Shown: positions 1-8,151, counted from the first letter of the stretch. The stretch: DNA of 64,000 bases from Paenarthrobacter aurescens (GCF_041549525.1 NZ_CP157456.1:806001-870000); one strand, 5' to 3'. Notes: generated by a model not told the origin, from the sequence alone. Translations and numbers: made by a program.

Positions 1-957
1 CACCAAGTGGCGTGGCTCCAGGAGGACGACACCCCCGGCAGCGTTTTCCTGGACCAGGAGGCCGTTCGGGCGGAGGTTGATTCCCCTACCTATCTGGCGG
101 GCCGCTGGCACAAGGACTCTGTGGCCATGGTCCACCCGTACAAACTGGGCCTGGAACTGGCACGGGTGGCTCATGAGCTCGGCGTAGTGATTCATGAGGG
201 CACCCGTGTGCGGGAGCTGAAGGACCACGAGCACGGCGTCACCGTAGTCACTGAGCGCGGCACCGTGGAAGCGGCGCACGTAGTCCTCGGTACCAACGTG
301 TTCCCGTCACTTTTGAAGCGCAATCAGCTCATGACAGTGCCGGTGTATGACTATGCGCTCATGACCGAACCGCTGACTCCTGAACAACTGGCCTCCCTCG
401 GATGGGCCAAACGGCAGGGGATCGGGGATGTAGCCAACCAGTTCCACTACTACCGGATCACCAAGGACCACAGAATCCTGTTTGGCGGGTACGACGCCCT
501 CTACTTCTGGGGCCGGCGCGTGGACCAAAAACACGAGCATCAGCCTGCAACATGGGAGAAGATCGCCTCGCACTTCTTCACCACGTTCCCGCAGCTCGAG
601 GGGCTGAAGTTCACCCACAAGTGGGCCGGACCCATCGATTCAAGCACGCAGTTCTGCGCGTTCTTTGGCACCGCGCGGAAGGGCCGGGTGGCGTACGCGG
701 CCGGATTTACGGGGCTCGGTGTGGGCGCCACGGCCTTCGCCGCTGATGTCCTTCTGGACCTGTTGGCCGGGCTCGATACCGAGCGCACCCGGCTGGAGAT
801 GGTCCGGAAACGGCCGCTGCCCTTCCCGCCCGAGCCCTTGGCATCCTTGGGCATCAACCTGACCCGGTGGTCCATGGACAGGGCCGATCACAACCAGGGC
901 AAACGGAACCTCATCCTCAAAGCCCTCGACGCCGTGGGCCTGGGCTTCGACTCCTAA
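1..957 (+). CDS. FAD-dependent oxidoreductase, DAO family (3' part)
   Basis: This is the C-terminal part (318 residues) of a glycine/D-amino-acid-oxidase-type flavoenzyme. The frame is open to the first base, so the start and the N-terminal GxGxxG FAD loop lie outside the window. The visible part has the substrate-domain stretch ILFGGYDALYFWGRR and the late FAD-contacting stretch YAAGFTGLGVGATAFAAD, both typical of the family, which oxidises primary or secondary amines to imines with release of peroxide. The substrate cannot be read from the sequence. The stop at 955-957 is followed six bases later by the first of three tandem 61-bp palindromes. Confidence 0.85.
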   Translation, partial: HQVAWLQEDDTPGSVFLDQEAVRAEVDSPTYLAGRWHKDSVAMVHPYKLGLELARVAHELGVVIHEGTRVRELKDHEHGVTVVTERGTVEAAHVVLGTNVFPSLLKRNQLMTVPVYDYALMTEPLTPEQLASLGWAKRQGIGDVANQFHYYRITKDHRILFGGYDALYFWGRRVDQKHEHQPATWEKIASHFFTTFPQLEGLKFTHKWAGPIDSSTQFCAFFGTARKGRVAYAAGFTGLGVGATAFAADVLLDLLAGLDTERTRLEMVRKRPLPFPPEPLASLGINLTRWSMDRADHNQGKRNLILKALDAVGLGFDS

Positions 958-963
958 CCCTCC

Positions 964-1024
964 GTGGTGGGGCCCGCTCTGCGTGTTTGGATCCCGGGGA
1001 AGCGCGCAGAGCGGGCCTCGCATC
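964..1024. repeat. 61-bp palindrome, copy 1
   Basis: Arms at 964-983 and 1005-1024 (20 nt each) flank a 21-nt centre containing TTGGATCCCGGGG. It starts 6 nt after the stop of the oxidoreductase gene. It is the first of three tandem copies in a convergent intergenic region. Confidence 0.9.
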
Positions 1025-1038
1025 GTGGGGGTGTTGTT

Positions 1039-1099
1039 GTTGTGGGGCCTGCTCTGCGTGTTTGGATCCCGGGGAAGCGCGCAGAGCGGGCCTCGCAAC
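1039..1099. repeat. 61-bp palindrome, copy 2
   Basis: Arms at 1039-1058 and 1080-1099. The 21-nt centre is identical to copy 1, which points to recent local duplication. The linker to copy 1 is 14 nt and the linker to copy 3 is 13 nt. Confidence 0.9.
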
Positions 1100-1112
1100 G
1101 CAAGGGGGTCTC

Positions 1113-1173
1113 GTTGTGGGGCCTGTTGTGCGTGTTTGGATCCCGGGGAAGGGCGCAGAGCGGGCCTCGCAAC
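1113..1173. repeat. 61-bp palindrome, copy 3
   Basis: Arms at 1113-1132 and 1154-1173. The centre differs from copies 1 and 2 by one base. It ends 9 nt from the stop codon of the minus-strand membrane-protein gene, so the array fills the space between two convergent genes. Confidence 0.9.
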
Positions 1174-1182
1174 GCAGGGGTT

Positions 1183-1875
1183 TTAGCGTTTCGGGGCAGG
1201 CTTACGTTGGGCGGAAGCGCTCGACGTCGGACGCTTGGCTGCCGTCGTTGGCGTGCGCGGCGCGGGACGCTTCACAGCAGGGGTCTTCGCGGCGCCGGAT
1301 GCTCTCGTAGCACCGGATGTCCGAGCTGCATTGGATGGACGAGGGGACGAAGCAGCCGGGCGTTTGGCAGGGGTAGCCGGACGGGCAGCTGACTTGCGCT
1401 GTTCCCGGGTTCGTTTGGCCGGGGTTCGTTTGGCCGGAGCCGCGGGACGCTGGAGGGGAGTTGCAGATCGTGAACCAAATGACGGCACCACCGCCCCAAG
1501 GAAGAGCACGCCCAGCGTTCCAACTCCAGCCGCGGCTGCCAGGTAAAAGTAGATGTCAGAATCCTGGGTGCTCACGGCACTGCCCAAGGCATTGGCATCC
1601 TGATTGAAAGCGATGCCCCACATCCGCAGGAAAGCGATGATGCAACCAATGAACAGGCTGGTTCCCGCTGCGCCCAGAAGTACCACGAGGTAACGCCGCC
1701 TGTTGAAGACCTGGACGAGGGAAGCTAAATAGCAGACCAGCACAGCGCCAAGGAACAAGTACAGAACCAGTTCCTCGAGGACCACAGCAGCCAGCACCAA
1801 CAGCCCCAGCGATACGAAGGCGGCCACCACCGCAAGCTTCCCACTGTTCCCCATGTGACGCATGAGGTTAATCAT
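1183..1875 (-). CDS. membrane protein with basic Ala/Pro/Lys-rich C-terminal tail
   Basis: Not recognised as a named family. The first roughly 130 residues hold about four hydrophobic segments (for example VAAFVSLGLLVLAAVV and YLVVLLGAAGTSLFIGCII). The remaining roughly 100 residues are low-complexity and strongly basic, with repeated AKRTPAKR-, PAKRPAA- and APKR-type units resembling the tail of histone H1 or HU-like proteins. The tail is presumably cytoplasmic and could bind nucleic acid or another polyanion, but that is inference. The frame stays open further upstream only by reading through palindrome copies 4 and 5. I therefore prefer the ATG at 1875; ATGs at 1863 and 1854 are alternatives, and none has a strong ribosome-binding site. 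Confidence 0.65.
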   Translation of the reverse strand: MINLMRHMGNSGKLAVVAAFVSLGLLVLAAVVLEELVLYLFLGAVLVCYLASLVQVFNRRRYLVVLLGAAGTSLFIGCIIAFLRMWGIAFNQDANALGSAVSTQDSDIYFYLAAAAGVGTLGVLFLGAVVPSFGSRSATPLQRPAAPAKRTPAKRTREQRKSAARPATPAKRPAASSPRPSNAARTSGATRASGAAKTPAVKRPAPRTPTTAAKRPTSSASAQRKPAPKR

Positions 1876-1924
1876 CGCCGACCAACCGGCCACGCCACGC
1901 CGTCGTACATTGCAGTTGAATACC

Positions 1925-1985
1925 GTTGTGGGGCCCGGTTTGCGCCCCAATAGCCAAAAATGGCGCGCAGAGCGGGCCTCGCAAC
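1925..1985. repeat. 61-bp palindrome, copy 4
   Basis: Arms at 1925-1944 and 1966-1985. The centre (CCCCAATAGCC...) differs from copies 1-3 and resembles copy 5. It lies 50 nt upstream of the preferred start of the membrane-protein gene. Confidence 0.88.
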
Positions 1986-1998
1986 GTTCGTCCGTTTG

Positions 1999-2059
1999 TT
2001 TGTGGGGCCTGGTTTGCGCTCCAATAGCCCAAACGAAGGCGCAGAGCGGGCCCCGCAAC
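1999..2059. repeat. 61-bp palindrome, copy 5
   Basis: Arms at 1999-2018 and 2040-2059, separated from copy 4 by a 13-nt linker. It ends 7 nt from the stop of the tetR-family gene, so it lies at the 3' end of that operon. Confidence 0.88.
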
Positions 2060-2066
2060 GGGCAGG

Positions 2067-2702
2067 CTACTTGATGACGTACCCGTGCATGATGGTCATA
2101 ACGGCTGCGACGCTTTGCTCCCGGGTGCGCTCAGGGTTGTACGTTTGCCGGTCCAGGCCCACCACGAAGATGGCCCCGAAAATCGCTGCCTCCAATGAGC
2201 CCCGGGCAATCGATTCGTCCACCTTGTATCCCGCGGCGACGCTCTCAACGGCCGAGCCGATCACCGCCAGTAGCTCAGCCCGCAGCTCGGCAAACACGGC
2301 GCTCCACTCGCCCGGAGTGCGCCAGTTTTCGCTGACCCATAGACGGGCGAAGGAGGGGTAATCGTCCATGAATTCCATGGCCTGTCCCACCATGTTGTTC
2401 ATGGATTCCAGGGGGTCGTTGCTCTTGCCGCGAACGTCCTGCAGCCGTACCAGCATGATGTCCACGCCATGCCGAAGCAACTGTGCGATCAGATCGGACT
2501 TGCTGCCGAAGTTGTAGTACACAGTCCCCTTGGACACACCCGCAGCGGCCGCGATCTCATCAACGGTCACCCCCGCAGCGCCGCGCTCGCCGATCAACTC
2601 CATGGAAGCCTCGAACAGTCGCTGCTTGGTGGCGTTGGTTCGGCCGGGGCGGAGCTTTTTCTCCGCGGCGCCGGCGGAAGGGGCCGGCTCGGTGGTACTC
2701 AT
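2067..2702 (-). CDS. TetR/AcrR family transcriptional regulator
   Basis: This 211-residue regulator has an N-terminal helix-turn-helix of the TetR type (VDEIAAAAGVSKGTVYYNFG, roughly residues 44-63) and a variable ligand-binding C-terminal domain. It is the last gene of a three-gene operon behind an ABC-ATPase-like gene and a YhgE/Pip-type membrane gene. Its ATG overlaps the stop of the membrane gene (ATGA), which fixes the start at 2702 and implies translational coupling. A TetR-type dyad inside the promoter of the first gene (5577-5592) suggests autorepression of the whole operon. The inducer is unknown. Confidence 0.9.
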   Translation of the reverse strand: MSTTEPAPSAGAAEKKLRPGRTNATKQRLFEASMELIGERGAAGVTVDEIAAAAGVSKGTVYYNFGSKSDLIAQLLRHGVDIMLVRLQDVRGKSNDPLESMNNMVGQAMEFMDDYPSFARLWVSENWRTPGEWSAVFAELRAELLAVIGSAVESVAAGYKVDESIARGSLEAAIFGAIFVVGLDRQTYNPERTREQSVAAVMTIMHGYVIK

Positions 2703-4735
2703 ACGGCAATCTCCGGCTTCAGCGTCTTGAGGGTCCACATTTTGTGCTTGCGGACGGCGAGCGTTGACAGGGCCGCTCCCAGCAAAGTGTATCCAAGCAG
2801 ACCCAGCACCGTAGGCCAGATCATGCTGAGTTCGCCGCCGTAGATCAGGTGACGCATGCCGGTGACCACGTATCCCATAGGCAGGACTTCGTGCACAACA
2901 TGGAGCGGCATGGGCGTGGTCTGCCAGGGGAACGTTCCGCCCGAGGACACGAGTTGCAGGACCAGCAGGATCAGCACCACGAACTTCCCGGGTGTGCCCA
3001 TGAGCGCCACGATGCCTTGGATGATGGCGCTGAAAGCCATGACGGCGGCCAGCATGAACAGCCACATTCCTATGGGGTGTGCGGGGTTCAATCCGAGGCC
3101 AAGATTCACTACCAAGGTGAGGATGGTGGCCTGCAGGACCGAGACCACGAAGAACGGCAGCCAGCCTCCGACGGCGATTTTCCAGGCGGGGGCGTTCGAC
3201 GCCAAGGCCCGCTGGGTGATGGGCCGCATGGCCTGGACCAGCATGAACACGCCGATCCAGAGGGCCAGTGTCAGGAAGAACGGTGCCAGCCCGGCGCCAT
3301 AGGAACCAGCCTTTGCCTGGGACACGTTGTCCACGGCCACCGGATCCGCGATCACCTTGGACACACTGTTTTTCTGCTCATCGTTCGGGTTGGGGATGTC
3401 TCCGGCGCCCTTGGCAAGCTCCGTGGCCAAGGTATGGGAACCGTCGGATGCCGTCACGGCACCGGAGGCGAGCTGGCCTGCGCCGTCGTTGAGTTGGTGG
3501 GCGCCGTCGTCGAGCTTGGCTGCGCCATCAAGAGCGCTCTGCTGGCCGGCGGCCAACGTTGCTGCGCCCGTGCTCAGTTGCCCGGCTCCATCGGCTGCTT
3601 GTGAGATCGCGTCGGTCAGCGCCGGCGTGGCGGCGGCCAGCTTGGATGCTCCGGCGCTCACAGCGGCTGAACCGTCGGAGAGTTGCTGGATTTTGGCAGC
3701 ATCACCGGCAATTTTTGCCTTCGCATCGGTGACCGGGCTCGACGCTGCGGCAGCATCGAAGTCTGCCAGAACCTTGTCGGCCTGCTCCTGTGTCAGCACA
3801 CCGGCCGTGACCAGTCGCGCGTTCGATTCGAGCACGCGGGTACGGAGGCCCTTGTCTGCCGCTTCGAGCTGTCCGACGACGTCTTGGACTTTCGTGTTCA
3901 GCTCGGCGTTCCCGGCGGCTACTTGAGCTGCCCCGTCGGCGAGTTTCTGCGAATCCGACGGAAGCGTTGCGGTCTTGTTCCTCAGCTCGTTCAGGCCCGA
4001 GCTCAGCTGGCCCGCGCCGGCGTTCAGCTGCACAGCACCATCGCGCAATTGGGTTTGCCCGGCCACGAGTTGGTCCGCGCCGGTGACCAGCTGGGTGGTG
4101 CCGGTGTGCAGCGTCGCGGCGCCATCACTGAGTTTCCCCACACCCGTGGCCAACTCCGAGGCACCATCGGCGGCTTTCACGATGGACGCATGAATGGTGC
4201 CAAAACCGGTGAGGAGCTGGTTGGCGGTTTCCTCGCCCACTTCCTTGGCGACAGTGGAGTGCACTGCCGTGGTGAGCTTGTCCACGATGGTGCTCAGGAG
4301 ATAGTTGTTGGCGTCGTTGGTGGTGACGTGCAGCATGGCCTGGTTGGCGGCGTCGAAACTACCGGGGGAGACCAGGTTGGCCGAGAAATCCTTGGGGATG
4401 CGTAGCGCGAAAGCATATTCACCCGTGCGGACACCTGCGTCTGCGGCCTCGGCGCTGGAGACCTGCTTCCAGTTGAAGACGTGGCCCTCAACGAGGCTGT
4501 CTGCCACCTTTTTGCCGGCCTGAAGTTCCGTGCCGTCCTTTGACGTGGCGCCCGTGTCTTCAACCACCAAGGCGGCGTCGATCTGGTTCAGGTTGCCGTA
4601 CGGATCCCAGTTCGCGTAAAGGTACACCGCGCCGTAGAGCAACGGAACCATGGTGAGGGCGAGGATGGTCAGCTTGGGCAGGAGCCCGCCGGTCATGCGC
4701 TTGAGTTCGGAGCGGGCCAGCCGCAGAACAGTCAC
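2699..4735 (-). CDS. YhgE/Pip domain membrane protein, ABC-2 permease-like
   Basis: This 678-residue protein begins with one membrane anchor (TILALTMVPLLYGAVYLYA). A long extracytoplasmic region follows, rich in repeated DGAxxLxxGxxQL-type segments that are typical of YhgE/Pip proteins and predicted to form coiled coil. The C-terminal third carries about five or six membrane helices of ABC-2 permease type (LWIGVFMLVQAM to VLGLLGYTLLGAAL). Family members include phage-infection proteins and putative type VII or peptide exporters. It overlaps both neighbours by 4 nt, with a degenerate ABC ATPase upstream and a TetR regulator downstream, suggesting a regulated exporter or envelope-remodelling unit. 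The cargo is unknown. Confidence 0.85.
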   Translation of the reverse strand: MTVLRLARSELKRMTGGLLPKLTILALTMVPLLYGAVYLYANWDPYGNLNQIDAALVVEDTGATSKDGTELQAGKKVADSLVEGHVFNWKQVSSAEAADAGVRTGEYAFALRIPKDFSANLVSPGSFDAANQAMLHVTTNDANNYLLSTIVDKLTTAVHSTVAKEVGEETANQLLTGFGTIHASIVKAADGASELATGVGKLSDGAATLHTGTTQLVTGADQLVAGQTQLRDGAVQLNAGAGQLSSGLNELRNKTATLPSDSQKLADGAAQVAAGNAELNTKVQDVVGQLEAADKGLRTRVLESNARLVTAGVLTQEQADKVLADFDAAAASSPVTDAKAKIAGDAAKIQQLSDGSAAVSAGASKLAAATPALTDAISQAADGAGQLSTGAATLAAGQQSALDGAAKLDDGAHQLNDGAGQLASGAVTASDGSHTLATELAKGAGDIPNPNDEQKNSVSKVIADPVAVDNVSQAKAGSYGAGLAPFFLTLALWIGVFMLVQAMRPITQRALASNAPAWKIAVGGWLPFFVVSVLQATILTLVVNLGLGLNPAHPIGMWLFMLAAVMAFSAIIQGIVALMGTPGKFVVLILLVLQLVSSGGTFPWQTTPMPLHVVHEVLPMGYVVTGMRHLIYGGELSMIWPTVLGLLGYTLLGAALSTLAVRKHKMWTLKTLKPEIAV

Positions 4736-5532
4736 TTTGCAGTCCTTTGAAGGTTTTCGGATTCAGCTTGGGCAGCTGCTGATGTCTCGGGAGCCGGTTG
4801 GGCGGCATGCTTGGCTTTGGGCTCGGTTGCGGGCTCGGTTGCGGGCTCGACGACGACCGCTGGCTTGGCTTGGGTCGGCGCGGCTTCCGTCTCCGGTTCA
4901 GGAGGATGCGTCACGGAGTTTCCGATCACCGCGGCGGCTCCGGTCCAGTTGTCCGGGAGGGCACTGACAACCGCGACGACGGCAAGCGGCCGCCCGGCGT
5001 CGGACGCCAATGCCTGAAGCCGGGGCAGCCATGCCGCCTGATCCGCGCTGTGGCGGTCCGGGGAGTCCACCACGAGGAGGTCCGTTGCCGGATCTGCCAG
5101 GGCGAGCGCGGTGAGGAGTTCCAAGCGGCGAGCGGCGGGAATTTGTTCTATCCAGAGGCCTGCTATGTCTTCAAAGCTGTTGACCTTCAGCCACGGCTTG
5201 CTGAGCAGCGCACCTCGGTAGCGGCGTGGGATGAGGGAGAGGTCCTCGGTGACGAGGTCGCGGACGCTGAGGTGTTGCTCGGGCTCGTTGACGCCGGGGG
5301 AGTCCACCAATGCACTGGCCAGGCGGATCTTCTTGGTTTTGGTGGTGGTGTCCCAGCTGAGGACGCCGTTGCTGGGCTTCATGCGGCCGCTCAAAGCCAA
5401 CGCCAATGCGGTCCGCTGGTCCTGGCCCTCTCCGGCAACAAGCAGGAGTTCGCCGCGACGGACTTGAAGTGACGTTGCCGGAAGGAGATCGCCCCGGCGG
5501 CCGTTGATCTGAAGTTGCTGTACGGACAGCAC
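4732..5532 (-). CDS. ABC-ATPase-like protein with degenerate nucleotide-binding motifs
   Basis: This 266-residue protein has the layout of an ABC ATP-binding subunit: an N-terminal strand MLSVQQLQINGRRG, then LLLVAGEGQDQRTALALALSG where the Walker A loop should be. The invariant GKS/T is absent (GQDQRT). The Walker B equivalent reads DLLVVDSPD, so the catalytic glutamate position is also changed, and no LSGGQ signature is visible. The last roughly 70 residues are a Pro/Ala/Glu-rich tail. It is co-transcribed with the YhgE/Pip gene (ATGA overlap at 4732-4735) and probably partners it. It may bind nucleotide weakly or act structurally. It is the first gene of the operon, just downstream of the promoter and operator at 5567-5595. 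Confidence 0.75.
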   Translation of the reverse strand: MLSVQQLQINGRRGDLLPATSLQVRRGELLLVAGEGQDQRTALALALSGRMKPSNGVLSWDTTTKTKKIRLASALVDSPGVNEPEQHLSVRDLVTEDLSLIPRRYRGALLSKPWLKVNSFEDIAGLWIEQIPAARRLELLTALALADPATDLLVVDSPDRHSADQAAWLPRLQALASDAGRPLAVVAVVSALPDNWTGAAAVIGNSVTHPPEPETEAAPTQAKPAVVVEPATEPATEPKAKHAAQPAPETSAAAQAESENLQRTAK

Positions 5533-5566
5533 AATGAAGCCTTTCGCAGAAATGGTGTCTGCTGAA

Positions 5567-5595
5567 AGTCTAACTAAACTGACCAGTCAGTTCAA
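5567..5595 (-). promoter_or_regulatory. Promoter with TetR-type operator in the spacer
   Basis: Read on the minus strand there is a TTGAAC -35 box (5590-5595) and a TAGACT -10 box (5567-5572), separated by 17 nt. The spacer and the edge of the -35 box hold the perfect dyad AACTGAC-CA-GTCAGTT (5577-5592). It lies 35 nt upstream of the ABC-like gene start. An operator buried between the two promoter boxes is the classic arrangement for repression, here probably by the TetR protein encoded last in the operon. Confidence 0.75.
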
Positions 5596-5604
5596 ATAGA
5601 AGTT

Positions 5605-7062
5605 TTAGAGTCCGTACTTTTCCATAAGCCGCAGCCACACTTCGCTGATGGTGGGGTACGACGGAACCGCATGCCACAGGCGCTCCAGCGGAACTTCGCC
5701 CACTATCGCGATCGTTGCGGAATGGAGGAGTTCTGCAACTCCAGGGCCCACAAAAGTGGCGCCCAGAATGACTTTCCGGTCCTCATCAACCACTACCTGC
5801 GCCCAGCCCTTGTAGTCGGGGGAGTGCAGTTGGGAGCCGGAGACGTTGATGGGGAGTTCCACGCCGGTGACGTTCTTGCCCTGCAGGAGCGCCTGCTCCA
5901 GGCTTGGGCCAACCGAGGCCACTTCGGGATCCGTGAACACCACGCTGGGGACGGCGTGGTCATTGGCCGTGTGCGCGTAGGGGCTCCACGGCTTCGGGGA
6001 GCCGGTGAGCTTGCCGTTGGCCCTTGCCACAATCGCGTCACCAGTGGCTCGGGCCTCGTATTTGCCCTGATGGGTCAGGAGTACCTTGCCGGCCGCATCC
6101 CCTGCGGCGTAGAGCCAGAATCCGCTGGTCCCGTCACTGGCAGGGCCTTCCACCAGGCCGCTGGCGTCAGCAGTGAGGCGCAAGGGTTTGCCGTCCTGCG
6201 CTTCCACGCCCACATTTTCCAGGCCTAGATTGGCCAGGGCGGGGTGCCGTCCCGAGGCGACCAGGAGTTTATCGGCTGTGAGCGTCTTGCCGTCGAACGT
6301 GACCGTCACGGATCCGTCGTCGTTCTTCTCTGTTTTCTCCACGTCGGTGTGGGCGTGGACGGTGACGCCGTCGGCGCGAAGCCCGGCCAAGACCAGATTC
6401 GCGGCTTCCTCCGGGTAGCTGCTCAGCAAACGGCCACGGGCGATCAGTGTGACGTCCGAGCCGAGGCGGGCGAACGCCTGCGCCATTTCCACACCCGCCA
6501 CGCCGCCGCCCAGCACCGCAAAACGCTTGGGGATTTCCTTGGCTGCCGTGGCACCGCGGGTTGTCCAGAAGGGGACGTCGCTGAGGCCGTCAATGTCCGG
6601 GATGGTTGGTGTTGAACCCGTTGCAATCACCACCGCGTGGTGGGCTTTGAGCGAGTAACTGTTGCCGTCGAGTCCGTCCACCTGGACCTCGCGGGGACCA
6701 GTGACGCGGCCACGCCCGCGGATCAACTCGATACCGGCACTGTCCAGCCACTCCACCTGGCTGCCGTCCTGCCAATTATTGGTGAACCAATCCCGATGCT
6801 TCAGGGCAGCCTCGGCGTGGACCGTTCCAGTGATCGCTTCTTTTGCCCCGGGGATTACTTGCGCTGCGTGAAGCACGTTGCCCGGGCGGAGGAGCGCCTT
6901 TGATGGAATGCAGGCCCAGTAGGAGCACTCACCGCCTACCAGCTCGCTCTCGACGATCACCGCCGTCAGGCCGCCGCGGACCACCCGGTCCGCCACGTTC
7001 TCTCCAACGGCGCCCGCGCCGATCACAATAACATCGAATTCCCGGGAGCTCTCGGCAGTCAT
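5605..7062 (-). CDS. NAD(P)/FAD-dependent oxidoreductase, disulfide-reductase family
   Basis: This 485-residue flavoprotein belongs to the dihydrolipoamide dehydrogenase / mercuric reductase superfamily. It has the N-terminal FAD loop VIVIGAGAVGENVA, the redox-cysteine motif GGECSYWACIPSK with both cysteines (C-x4-C), a second GGGVAGVEMAQAFARLG NAD(P)-binding loop and the late FAD motif YAAGDAAG. The usual C-terminal catalytic HPTxxE appears as YPTISE, so the His that acts as acid-base in lipoamide dehydrogenases is Tyr. It is therefore unlikely to be a true lipoamide dehydrogenase; a quinone or other electron acceptor is possible. ATG start at 7062. Confidence 0.85.
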   Translation of the reverse strand: MTAESSREFDVIVIGAGAVGENVADRVVRGGLTAVIVESELVGGECSYWACIPSKALLRPGNVLHAAQVIPGAKEAITGTVHAEAALKHRDWFTNNWQDGSQVEWLDSAGIELIRGRGRVTGPREVQVDGLDGNSYSLKAHHAVVIATGSTPTIPDIDGLSDVPFWTTRGATAAKEIPKRFAVLGGGVAGVEMAQAFARLGSDVTLIARGRLLSSYPEEAANLVLAGLRADGVTVHAHTDVEKTEKNDDGSVTVTFDGKTLTADKLLVASGRHPALANLGLENVGVEAQDGKPLRLTADASGLVEGPASDGTSGFWLYAAGDAAGKVLLTHQGKYEARATGDAIVARANGKLTGSPKPWSPYAHTANDHAVPSVVFTDPEVASVGPSLEQALLQGKNVTGVELPINVSGSQLHSPDYKGWAQVVVDEDRKVILGATFVGPGVAELLHSATIAIVGEVPLERLWHAVPSYPTISEVWLRLMEKYGL

Positions 7063-7090
7063 GAGGAAAGCCTACAACCGCTCTGTACCC

Positions 7091-7151
7091 GTTGTGAGGC
7101 CTGCTCTGCGCGCTTTGGGTGGGTTTTGGGGCGCAACGCGGGCCCCGCAAC
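7091..7151. repeat. 61-bp palindrome, copy 6
   Basis: Arms at 7091-7110 and 7132-7151, with several mismatches in the right arm (CGCAACGCGGG instead of CGCAGAGCGGG). It is the only copy in a divergent intergenic region, between the starts of the disulfide-reductase-type gene and the sulfurtransferase gene, and the only one with no adjacent stop codon. Confidence 0.8.
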
Positions 7152-7218
7152 ATGAGGCCGTGGTCCATATGTTGGGATGCGTATCTCAAAATATGGAAGT
7201 TCTCTTTAAGATCGATAC

Positions 7219-8040
7219 ATGGGAGATGAACTGAAGCCCTTTGTCGACTGGAAGTGGTGTGCCCGCAACCTCGGGAGGCTCGTCTTTGTGGATACGCGCT
7301 GGTACTTGGACGGCGCCTCCGGTAAAGACGCCTACGACGCCGGACATCTTCCGGATGCAGTGTTTGTCGATATGGATCGTTGGCTTTCCGGGCAGGCATG
7401 CCCTGAAAAGGGACGGAATCCGCTGCCCGATCCTGAAGTGTTCGCCCAAGGGATGCGGGAGGCGGGCATCGGCGACTCTGACATGGTGGTTGCCTATGAC
7501 GATGCCGGGGGAGTCATCGCGGCCCGGCTGGTATGGATGCTCCGATCAACGGGACACCACGCGGCGATCCTGGACGGCGGTATGGGCGACTACCCTGGGG
7601 ATCTCACCACGGAAACGCCGCTGCGCCGGACCGGGAGCTTCACTGCCAAAGCCTGGCCTGAAGACCTGTTGGCAGACATTTCGGAAGCCTCCTCTGACGC
7701 CTTCCTCACCATGGACGCGAGGAATCGCGACCGATTCGAAGGCCGCCAAGACCCCATCGATCCCCGCCCCGGACACATACCCGGTGCTGTGAACGTCCCC
7801 TGCCGTGAGAACCTCGACGCCGCGGGTCATCTGCTCCCGGAGCCCCAAATTCGCGCGAACTTCGATCACGCCGGAGTGCTGACCGCGCAGAACACCATTG
7901 CCTACTGCGGATCCGGGGTGACCGCGTGCCACAACCTCTTGGTGATGGAGCAGTTGGGAATGGGTACCGGCAGGCTGTTCGTTGGCGGATGGTCCCAGTA
8001 CGGCCATGCACTGGACAGGCCCGTGGAGACGAAAATCTAG
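7219..8040 (+). CDS. sseA: sulfurtransferase (thiosulfate / 3-mercaptopyruvate type)
   Basis: This 273-residue protein has two tandem rhodanese domains. The N-terminal, inactive one contains DTRWYLDGASGKDAYDAGHL and the C-terminal one carries the catalytic loop YCGSGVTACHN, whose Cys takes up the sulfur as persulfide. The CGSGVTA form of the loop is closer to 3-mercaptopyruvate sulfurtransferases than to thiosulfate-specific rhodaneses (CRxGx[RT]), but substrate preference is not certain. The ATG at 7219 has no clear Shine-Dalgarno sequence. The stop at 8040 is followed immediately by palindrome copy 7. Confidence 0.9.
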   Translation: MGDELKPFVDWKWCARNLGRLVFVDTRWYLDGASGKDAYDAGHLPDAVFVDMDRWLSGQACPEKGRNPLPDPEVFAQGMREAGIGDSDMVVAYDDAGGVIAARLVWMLRSTGHHAAILDGGMGDYPGDLTTETPLRRTGSFTAKAWPEDLLADISEASSDAFLTMDARNRDRFEGRQDPIDPRPGHIPGAVNVPCRENLDAAGHLLPEPQIRANFDHAGVLTAQNTIAYCGSGVTACHNLLVMEQLGMGTGRLFVGGWSQYGHALDRPVETKI

Positions 8041-8101
8041 CTTGTGAGGCCTGCTCTGCGGGCTTGTAGAGGGTTTTGGGGCGCAGAGTAGGCCCCGCAC
8101 C
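8041..8101. repeat. 61-bp palindrome, copy 7
   Basis: Arms at 8041-8060 and 8082-8101. It begins on the base after the sulfurtransferase stop codon, in a convergent intergenic region. Its centre closely resembles that of copy 9. Confidence 0.88.
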
Positions 8102-8151
8102 GCAGGCCTGTTCCTCCGCTTGACGGCGGAGAGCCAGTGGGCTGCGGGCAG

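Noticed and set aside
964..1173. Possible CRISPR array: three regularly spaced near-identical repeats
   Set aside because: Repeats are 61 nt with palindromic arms, linkers are only 13-14 nt, and there are no cas genes. Scattered single copies fit a REP-like family instead.
1876..2058. Extension of the basic-tail membrane protein through palindrome copies 4 and 5
   Set aside because: The extra residues are only a translation of repeat arms (RGPLCA / CEARSA types) and not conserved protein sequence.
2703..3065. N-terminal extension of the TetR protein by about 120 residues
   Set aside because: The extension lies in a shifted frame of the YhgE/Pip gene; the ATGA overlap and the normal TetR start at 2702 explain the gene fully.
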